DNA from: Bryobacteraceae bacterium
GTDB taxonomy: Bacteria > Acidobacteriota > Terriglobia > Bryobacterales > Bryobacteraceae
Direction of reading: 5' to 3'
Assembly: GCA_025929455.1 (NCBI GenBank)
Contig: JAICMB010000098.1
Span: 1 to 9,358 of the forward strand
Length of the DNA stretch: 9,358 nt
Part shown: one piece after another, positions 1-5,423 of the stretch
Numbering within the stretch: position 1 is the stretch's first letter
Layout of the letters: the number at the start of each line of letters is the position of its first letter
Notes under the pieces: model-generated
What the model was told of the DNA's origin: nothing
Databases searched by the model: none
What the model saw: only the letters and a program-made list of their open reading frames with translations
Made by a program: the position numbers and the translations under genes

Positions 1-2
1 GC

Positions 3-71
3 GGAATCGGTTTGCGTGGGGCAGGTCTCCAGACCTGCAGCGGGCGTCCACGCCCGCTTGCCGCGGATTCC
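3..71. repeat. Structured intergenic element: two tandem TCCA-loop hairpins within an outer inverted repeat
   Basis: Seen directly: positions 21-38 form a perfect 8-bp stem (GCAGGTCT/AGACCTGC) around CC. Immediately after, 39-58 form a perfect 9-bp stem (AGCGGGCGT/ACGCCCGCT), also around CC, so both present the same TCCA tip. An outer 6-bp pair, GGAATC at 3-8 with GATTCC at 66-71, could close the unit into a three-way structure. It lies 41 bp past the stop of the minus-strand LRR operon, so it may act as a terminator or 3' mRNA-stabilising structure, but no T-tract follows on either strand. From general recollection, similar paired GC-rich hairpins are scattered between genes in Acidobacteriota and Planctomycetota genomes; I cannot show copy number from one window. 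The structure is certain, its function is not. Confidence 0.6.
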
Positions 72-111
72 AAACATCCCGAACAGCCGAACTTGGGAGG
101 TCAGGGCGCGT

Positions 112-1044
112 TTATCGCGGCTCTTCCGCCGCGCTCCGATCCGCTTCGTCGACATTCCCGTCAAGGATCCTACAATCCGGCTTCGCGCGCCTTAGTTCCG
201 CAAGCCCTTTCGGCGTAATCGCGGTAGCCGTCAAATCCAAATACCGCAGCGACGGTAAAGCCGCGAGCACCGGCGCCGCATCATCGCCGATCCGTTTGCA
301 GCCCTGCAGGTCCAGGCGCTCCAGTTTGGCGAGCGTCTTCAGCTTCTCCAGTCCGGCAGCCGTCGCCAGCGTGCCATTCAGCCGCAGGCGGCGCAGGTTC
401 TTCAGCGTCGACAGCGCGTCGAACCCGGGCGCCGTCAAGCGCACCGACCATAGTCCGGAATCGGTCCTCTGAGCGCCGCTCAGGTCCAGGTAGGTCAAGC
501 CAGGCAACTGTCGCAGCGACTGCAAGCCGTTGTCACTTAACTTATTACCGCCGATCGTAAGTTCCCGCAGATTCGTAAGTGAAATAAGTGAGTCGAGCCC
601 GACATCCGTAAGTTGCGCGAACCCGATATCCAGTGACTCGAGCGAAGTCACCGCCGATATGTATTGCACGCCCATGTCGGTGATCTTGGTGCCGCGTGCG
701 CTCAGTCGTTTTAAATGCTTCCAGCCCTTAATGGCTGCGAGCCCCTCGTCGCTGACGAGTTCATCGAAGTATAGATTCAAATCCGCGATCTGCGGCGCGT
801 CCTTGAGCTGCTGCAATCCGTGATCCGTAACCCGCGTAAGCGCCAGGTTGAGCCGCGTCAGGTTCGGCAGGGCCGCAAGGTCCACGAGATCGGAATCCGT
901 CACCCAGGTAGCGCGCAGGTCGACCGCGACGATGTGCCCCTGTGCGTCGCGCGTGATTGCTCCGCCATCGTCGTTGATCCAGGAATCCGGACTCGCGGCG
1001 CTCAGGCCCAAACAGGTGAAGAGGATAATCGACGCAAGTCTCAT
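112..1044 (-). CDS. Exported leucine-rich-repeat protein, single capped module (310 aa)
   Basis: This is an exported protein made almost wholly of 23-25-residue LRRs of the pattern LxxLxLxxTxhTDxGLxxL, the RNI/AMN1-like type common in Planctomycetota and Acidobacteriota. Residues 1-18 ([18 protein letters not shown]) look like a signal peptide cut near Ala17/Ser18. An N-cap follows (W22, G27-G28), then about ten repeats (residues 37-283) and a C-cap at 284-291 with P289 and C291. Residues 297-310 are a charged tail. One repeat (about 181-215) carries a roughly 10-residue insertion. The start at 1044 is preferred over the upstream ATG at 1104 because it begins the signal peptide, has a GGAAGGG ribosome site 6 nt upstream, and lies 2 nt past the stop of the preceding gene, which implies translational coupling. 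LRRs usually bind proteins; the ligand here is unknown and no catalytic domain is visible. Confidence 0.88.
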   Translation of the reverse strand: MRLASIILFTCLGLSAASPDSWINDDGGAITRDAQGHIVAVDLRATWVTDSDLVDLAALPNLTRLNLALTRVTDHGLQQLKDAPQIADLNLYFDELVSDEGLAAIKGWKHLKRLSARGTKITDMGVQYISAVTSLESLDIGFAQLTDVGLDSLISLTNLRELTIGGNKLSDNGLQSLRQLPGLTYLDLSGAQRTDSGLWSVRLTAPGFDALSTLKNLRRLRLNGTLATAAGLEKLKTLAKLERLDLQGCKRIGDDAAPVLAALPSLRYLDLTATAITPKGLAELRRAKPDCRILDGNVDEADRSAAEEPR

Positions 1045-1046
1045 GT

Positions 1047-3035
1047 TCAGCCCTTCCCCCGGCGGCTCGGCAGGGCGGAATCGCGATCGTAGACAATCGC
1101 GCAATTGGGCAGCGCCGTTTTCAACTGCGCCATGCCCTTCTCGGTAACGAGCGTGTGGTAAAGGTTCAGAGTCTTAAGCGCCGGCATGGACTTCAAGCTC
1201 TCGATGCCCGCGTCAGTCACATTCGCCATGTTGAGATGAAGCTCATGCAAGCGGGGCAATTCCTTCAGAGTTAGCAGCGCCTTATCGTCTACGGAAGTAT
1301 AGTCCAGGTTCAACACCGCAAGGTTCGTCAGATGCGCGATCGCGGCAATTCCTGCGTCGTGCGTGGCCGTCCTCGGCAGCTCCAGCCGTTCGAGCTTTTC
1401 AAGTCCTGTCAGGTTATCCAAGCCCTTGTCGGTGAAGCGGCAGCTATTCAGATCGAGCTCGCGTAAGTTCTTGAGCTTGGCGATATGCGCCAGTCCTTCG
1501 TCGCCGGTGTCGGTTCCTTCGAGCTCCAGCACCTGCAGTCCGTCTAGATTCGCCAATTCCGCCAGCCCCGCGTCGGTAAGATCCGTGTAGCTCAGCACCA
1601 GCCGCTGCAGCGTGCGCATCTTCGCAATCTGCTGCAGCGCATCGTCGTTGACCGGACAACTGGTGAGATCGAGCTCGGTTAACGCCGGCAACTCCGTCAA
1701 GCTCTTCAGGCCGGAGCCCTGCACCAGCGTGCCTTCAAGACGCAGCGTTTTCAGTTGACGCATGCCGCTCAGGTTCGCGAGACCCGCATCCGAGACGCTG
1801 GTGTTGTTCAGGATCAGGCTCTTCAGTGCAGTGAGCCGCTCGAGGGATTGCAGACCAGCGTCGCTGATTTCCGTTGCGGTCAGATTCAACTGTTCCAGAT
1901 CCGCGAGCTTGCCGACATACGCAAGCTGCGCATCGCTCACTTGCGTAGAGGCCAGCGAGATCGCTCGTAGTTTGCCGTCTTTCAATTCAGCGCGGCCGCC
2001 GAGCGCGCGCACCCAGCCCGCAATCGCGTCGTCGCTCGTTCCCGCCGGACGAGCCAACTTAGCATTGGTGCTCTCCACCACGGAGCCGCCCACGAAATCA
2101 ACTTTGCAGTGAGGGATCGCCGCTCGCAAGGTGTCGACGCCGCGCTGGCTGGCCCGTGTGTAGCGCACGTCGAGCGCAACGAGCTCCTTCAGCGTTGCGA
2201 GCTTCGCAAGCCCCGCGTTCGTAATGCGGCTGCGGTACAGGTTCAGATCGCGGAGATGCGTCATGCCCGCCAGCACGTCCGCGCCCGCATCCGTGATGTC
2301 GGCGCCCAGCAGATTCAGCTTGCGCATGCGCGTGAGATTACGGAGCGATTCGAGACCGCGGTCGGTTATGCTGACGCCGTAAAGATCGAGGTCCTCGAGC
2401 TGCGTAAGGCCGCTTAAATTCTTCAATCCCTCGTCGGTCACCGGCGTATTCCGCAGGTTCAAGCGCCGCAGCTCCTTCAGCCCGGCGAGGACCTTTATGC
2501 CCTCATCACCGAAGTACGTCGAATCGCTCAGGTCGAGCGCTTGCAGGTGAACAAAGGGAGACAGGTCGGGCTTCTTGACCTTCGACTGGGCCAACCGCAG
2601 CTCTTTCAGTTGCGTCAGTCCCGCGAGATACGCGATGCCTTTATCGGCCACGTTATACGTCGGCAGGAAGTGAAGGCTGAAATAAAGCCGCTGCAGATTC
2701 TTCATCCCGGCCAAATACTTCAAAGCGTCGTTCGCATCGAGTTTGCTGCCCGAATACGGCGACCAGCTCGGCCCGGGCAAGTACAGTTCGCGCAGGTTCG
2801 ATAATCCGCTGATATGCTTCAATTCTGTCGGCTCGATCGTCGTGTTCGTCAGATCGACCCCCGTTATTTGCAGGTTGCCGGCGGGAAGCTCGGACACATC
2901 GGCCACGGGAACCCGGCTGCCGGCCAGAGTGACGCGGCCGCCGCTTCGGATTACCCACTCGGCAACGCCGCGTTCGGACGCTCCGGCGAACGCCGACGCG
3001 ATGGAGAGACAAAGAAGAAGATTTCTAAGCGGCAT
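1047..3035 (-). CDS. Exported double-module leucine-rich-repeat protein (662 aa)
   Basis: This is an exported LRR protein with two complete modules in tandem. Residues 1-19 are a signal peptide ([19 protein letters not shown]). Module A (about 24-317) has N-cap W27/G32-G33, about ten LRRs and C-cap L303-C310 with P308. The linker is about 318-334. Module B (about 335-652) has N-cap W341/G346-G347, about twelve LRRs and C-cap L638-C645 with P643. Repeats are mostly 24 residues with the T-x-h-T/S-D-x-G-L signature. The second and third LRRs of module A carry insertions rich in Ser, Tyr and Pro. I chose the start at 3035 because it places the signal peptide directly at the N-terminus; in-frame ATGs at 3050 and 3074 are possible. 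No strong ribosome site is visible for any of them. The gene is first in a two-gene operon and divergent from the hydrolase. Protein binding in the periplasm or outside is the likely role; the partner cannot be read from sequence. Confidence 0.88.
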   Translation of the reverse strand: MPLRNLLLCLSIASAFAGASERGVAEWVIRSGGRVTLAGSRVPVADVSELPAGNLQITGVDLTNTTIEPTELKHISGLSNLRELYLPGPSWSPYSGSKLDANDALKYLAGMKNLQRLYFSLHFLPTYNVADKGIAYLAGLTQLKELRLAQSKVKKPDLSPFVHLQALDLSDSTYFGDEGIKVLAGLKELRRLNLRNTPVTDEGLKNLSGLTQLEDLDLYGVSITDRGLESLRNLTRMRKLNLLGADITDAGADVLAGMTHLRDLNLYRSRITNAGLAKLATLKELVALDVRYTRASQRGVDTLRAAIPHCKVDFVGGSVVESTNAKLARPAGTSDDAIAGWVRALGGRAELKDGKLRAISLASTQVSDAQLAYVGKLADLEQLNLTATEISDAGLQSLERLTALKSLILNNTSVSDAGLANLSGMRQLKTLRLEGTLVQGSGLKSLTELPALTELDLTSCPVNDDALQQIAKMRTLQRLVLSYTDLTDAGLAELANLDGLQVLELEGTDTGDEGLAHIAKLKNLRELDLNSCRFTDKGLDNLTGLEKLERLELPRTATHDAGIAAIAHLTNLAVLNLDYTSVDDKALLTLKELPRLHELHLNMANVTDAGIESLKSMPALKTLNLYHTLVTEKGMAQLKTALPNCAIVYDRDSALPSRRGKG
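1051..1060 (-). promoter_or_regulatory. Ribosome binding site of the downstream LRR gene, inside the upstream LRR gene
   Basis: On the minus strand GGGGGAAGGG ends 6 nt before the ATG at 1044. It lies within the last codons (Arg-Gly-Lys-Gly) of the upstream LRR gene, whose TGA (1049-1047) is 2 nt before that ATG. It decides the start of the 310-aa protein and supports termination-reinitiation coupling, which would keep the two LRR proteins in a fixed ratio. Confidence 0.65.
1080..2033 (-). repeat. LRR module B: about twelve tandem 24-residue repeats with caps
   Basis: This covers residues about 335-652 of the 662-aa protein. Seen: the motif [10 protein letters not shown] opens the module, regular repeats with L-x-x-L-x-L spacing and T/S-D-x-G-L turns follow, and LKTALPNC closes it. 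The opening and closing motifs match those of module A and of the neighbouring 310-aa protein, so this is a repeated structural unit and not just loose LRRs. Confidence 0.8.
2085..2972 (-). repeat. LRR module A: about ten tandem repeats with caps
   Basis: This covers residues about 22-317 of the 662-aa protein. It opens with [10 protein letters not shown] and closes with LRAAIPHC. It is less regular than module B near its N-terminus, where two repeats are lengthened (residues about 79-135), then settles into 24-residue repeats from about residue 163. Confidence 0.75.
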
Positions 3036-3091
3036 ACTCGGACAATCCATTCTAATTCGATATGCTGGTCCCAATGTCGCTTGTCCGGTTC
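3036..3091. promoter_or_regulatory. Compact divergent promoter region between LRR operon and hydrolase
   Basis: Only 56 bp separate the preferred start codons. On the plus strand CGGACA (3039-3044) and TATGCT (3061-3066) are 16 bp apart, each matching 4 of 6 positions of the sigma-70 consensus; this would start transcription near 3073 and favour the ATG at 3092. On the minus strand TAGAAT (plus coordinates 3049-3054) matches 5 of 6 bases of a -10 box but has no convincing -35, and would start transcription about 7 nt before the ATG at 3035. The elements are weak, so the exact boxes are tentative. That both promoters must lie in or very near this gap is a firmer inference. Confidence 0.3.
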
Positions 3092-5227
3092 ATGCGAAAT
3101 GTGACGTGCGTTTTGTTGCTGTCCGGCGCGGCCGCGATGGCCCAGACCCCTGCTTCCGAGCATCTCGATTTCGTCCATGGCCTGGACGAGTACCAGCATA
3201 TTAACGGCATGCTCCCCGACTACATGGAGCGGCAAGCGCAGGCGCTGGTGCAGGCGCGCAAGCAGTCGCTCGACGTGGGGACGCCCGAAGCTTTGAACCG
3301 CCGCCGCCAGTTCGTGCGCGAGCACATCCTGCGCGCTATCGGAGGCCTCCCCGACCGCACTCCTCTGAATGCCCATACCGTAGGAGTTCTCGAACGCGAC
3401 GGCTACCGCATCGAAAAGGTCATCTTCGAGAGCCAGCCCAAGTTTTACGTCACGGCCAATCTGTACTTGCCTGCAACAGGACACGGTCCGTACCCCGCCG
3501 TGCTGTATCCGGAAGGGCATGAACTGGGCGGAAAGTCCAATGAGACGTGGCAACAGATGCTGGCGACGCTCGCACGCAGAGGGTACGTCGCGCTCACGTG
3601 GGACACGCTCGGGCAGGGTGAGCGCGTTCAACTTTACAGCGCGGACTTGCACGATTCGCTGCTGCGGAGCTCGACGACCGAGCACACGATTCTCGGGATT
3701 CAGGCGTTGCTCACCGGCCAAGCCATTGCGCGCTACACGATTTGGGACGGCATTCGCGCGCTCGATTATCTGCTGTCGCGGCCGGAAGTGGATCCAGCGC
3801 GCGTGGCGGTAACGGGCAACTCCGGCGGCGGCACGCACAGCGCTTATCTCGGCGCGTTGGATGACCGTATCAAATTTGTCGCGCCCTCCTGCTACATCAC
3901 GTCCTGGCACTGGATGCTGAAGACCATCGGTCCGCAGGACGCTGAACAGGTGTTCCCGGGCTGGCTGGGCGATGGCCTGGACTATCCCGATTTCATTTAC
4001 GCCGCGGCCTCGAAACCGTACCTGATTCTGTCCGCAATTCGCGATTTCTTTCCGATCGATGGCGCGCGCGAGACGTTTCGCGAAGCGCGGCGCGTCAAAC
4101 CCGATCTGCAGATGTTCGAGGCGGATGACGGCCACGGCTACACGCATCCTCGCAGAATGGCCGCGTACGACTGGCTGTCGCGGCAGTTTCGCGGCGTGCC
4201 CGACCAGCGGCCCGAGGCCGTGATCGAGCCCGAATCCGCCGAGACGCTGTTCTGCACGCCAACCGGGCAGGTATTGACCTCGCTCGGCGACGAGACGATG
4301 TTCACCCTGAATCGCGCACGCGCCGATCGCTTGCGGGACAGCCGCGCCCACCCGCATGATATCCGCGAGGCCGCCCTGGCGCGCACCGGCTATAAACCGC
4401 AGTCCAGTGCGGTTCCCGTAACGCCGTACGGAACCATCCAACGTGACGGGTACCGTATCGACAAGCTCATTTATGAGAGCGAGCCGGGCATTCTGATTCC
4501 ATCGCTGTTGTACATTCCCAATTCCGGCGCGGCAAAGAAACCCGCCGTCATCATCGCGTCCGACGAAGGGAAATCCGCCGTTGGGACTGCCGCGGGGGCC
4601 CTCGCAAAAGCCGGCACGATCGTGCTTGCCGTCGACCTCCGCGGTATGGGCGAGACACATATCGCGCCCGACCGGAACGATTCGGAGTTCTATCGCTACT
4701 TCGGCGATTTCGAAGACGCGATGACCGCCGTTTTGATGAATCGCACGCTGGCCGGCATGCGCGCGGCGGACATTACGCGCGGCATCGACATGCTTGCCGC
4801 GCGCCCGGACGTCGATATGAATCGGATCAGCGCGATCGGCAGGAATAGCGCCGCCGTCCCGATGCTCTACACGGCGGTGTTCGACAAGCGCATCAAAGGG
4901 GTTGCGCTCGAAGGGATGCTGCTGTCTTACGATGCCGTCGTCCACGACCGCATGCAGCGCCTGGTTTTCGAGCAGGTGGTGCCGGGCGCACTGCTGGACT
5001 TCGATATCCCCGACCTGGTGAATGCGCTCGCGCCGCGCAGCGTCTGGATCTCCGCTCCCGTCACACCGACCGGCGCCCCCGTCGCGCCGCCGGAGTTTGC
5101 AAAAACGTTTTCCTCCGCGGCGAAAACGTCGCGCGCTCTTCAACTGCGGCCGCCACGTCCGGCTGACGAGCGTGCTGCCGCGTATTACGGCGAGCTCCTC
5201 GGTTTGGCCGCAAATCGCGTCCAATAA
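3092..5227 (+). CDS. Exported two-domain alpha/beta hydrolase, acetylxylan-esterase-like
   Basis: This is a probable secreted or periplasmic carboxyl-ester hydrolase of the large acetylxylan-esterase/Abhydrolase group seen in Acidobacteriota and Planctomycetota; the substrate may be acetylated plant polysaccharide, but this is not proven. Residue numbers count from the ATG at 3062; subtract 10 for the chosen start at 3092 (711 aa), which begins the signal peptide MRNVTCVLLLSGAAAMA. ATGs at 3062 and 3074 are alternatives. Domain 1 (about 108-380) has the oxyanion-region motif EGHELGGK, then GYVALTWDTLGQGER, nucleophile S254 in TGNSGGGTHS, acid D328 in RDFFPIDGA and H358 in DDGHGYTHP. Domain 2 (about 456-690) repeats the fold, starting with RDGYRIDKLIYESEPG (compare RDGYRIEKVIFESQPK in domain 1). 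Its nucleophile elbow reads IGRNSAAV, where Asn595 aligns with the serine, and no matching acid or histidine is seen. No metal site or carbohydrate-binding module is visible. Confidence 0.87.
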   Translation: MRNVTCVLLLSGAAAMAQTPASEHLDFVHGLDEYQHINGMLPDYMERQAQALVQARKQSLDVGTPEALNRRRQFVREHILRAIGGLPDRTPLNAHTVGVLERDGYRIEKVIFESQPKFYVTANLYLPATGHGPYPAVLYPEGHELGGKSNETWQQMLATLARRGYVALTWDTLGQGERVQLYSADLHDSLLRSSTTEHTILGIQALLTGQAIARYTIWDGIRALDYLLSRPEVDPARVAVTGNSGGGTHSAYLGALDDRIKFVAPSCYITSWHWMLKTIGPQDAEQVFPGWLGDGLDYPDFIYAAASKPYLILSAIRDFFPIDGARETFREARRVKPDLQMFEADDGHGYTHPRRMAAYDWLSRQFRGVPDQRPEAVIEPESAETLFCTPTGQVLTSLGDETMFTLNRARADRLRDSRAHPHDIREAALARTGYKPQSSAVPVTPYGTIQRDGYRIDKLIYESEPGILIPSLLYIPNSGAAKKPAVIIASDEGKSAVGTAAGALAKAGTIVLAVDLRGMGETHIAPDRNDSEFYRYFGDFEDAMTAVLMNRTLAGMRAADITRGIDMLAARPDVDMNRISAIGRNSAAVPMLYTAVFDKRIKGVALEGMLLSYDAVVHDRMQRLVFEQVVPGALLDFDIPDLVNALAPRSVWISAPVTPTGAPVAPPEFAKTFSSAAKTSRALQLRPPRPADERAAAYYGELLGLAANRVQ

Positions 5228-5294
5228 TTCGAATTCCCTGCAGATAACGCGGGACATCTCACGCGCACGCGCGATATCAATTCCTCGAATTCCC
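5226..5294. repeat. AATTC/GAATT palindrome and repeated TCGAATTCCC motif
   Basis: Seen: AATTCGAATT (5226-5235) is a 10-bp palindrome overlapping the hydrolase stop codon. TCGAATTCCC occurs at 5229-5238 and again at 5285-5294. The second copy also forms an AATTC-CTC-GAATT inverted repeat (5279-5291). These sit 130-200 bp upstream of the next gene. They could be operator sites or chance in an AT-richer gap; two copies are not enough to decide. Confidence 0.25.
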
Positions 5295-5383
5295 GGCCAG
5301 AGCAGTGTTAACAAGCAAAGTCACTGCCATTTACAAACGTTTTACAGACGCAGAACCAATTACAGTCTTTGCAGGCCCATGAT

Positions 5384-5397
5384 CAACCTGTCGGTTG
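5384..5397 (+). promoter_or_regulatory. Small hairpin in the leader of the FN3/Ig-like gene
   Basis: CAACC-TGTC-GGTTG forms a 5-bp stem with a 4-nt loop ending 26 nt before the ATG at 5424. The ribosome site AGGGG (5413-5417, 6 nt from the ATG) lies downstream and is not sequestered by it. Upstream are TTTACA boxes at 5330-5335 and 5341-5346 and a TACAGT at 5361-5366, but their spacings do not give a convincing promoter. Confidence 0.2.
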
Positions 5398-5423
5398 TTT
5401 ACGAAACTCAACAGGGGTCCACA

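Noticed and set aside
2951..5314. A 787-codon open frame on the minus strand opposite the hydrolase
   Set aside because: It lies antisense to a gene with clear signal peptide, triad and domain duplication. Its translation is rich in Arg, His and Gly with no recognisable domain, as expected when GC-rich codon usage keeps the opposite frame free of stops.
5022..5423. 134-codon in-frame upstream extension of the FN3/Ig-like gene
   Set aside because: It overlaps the hydrolase C-terminus in another frame, reads as low-complexity Arg/Ser/Pro sequence, and would bury the clear signal peptide that starts at 5424 behind its own AGGGG ribosome site.
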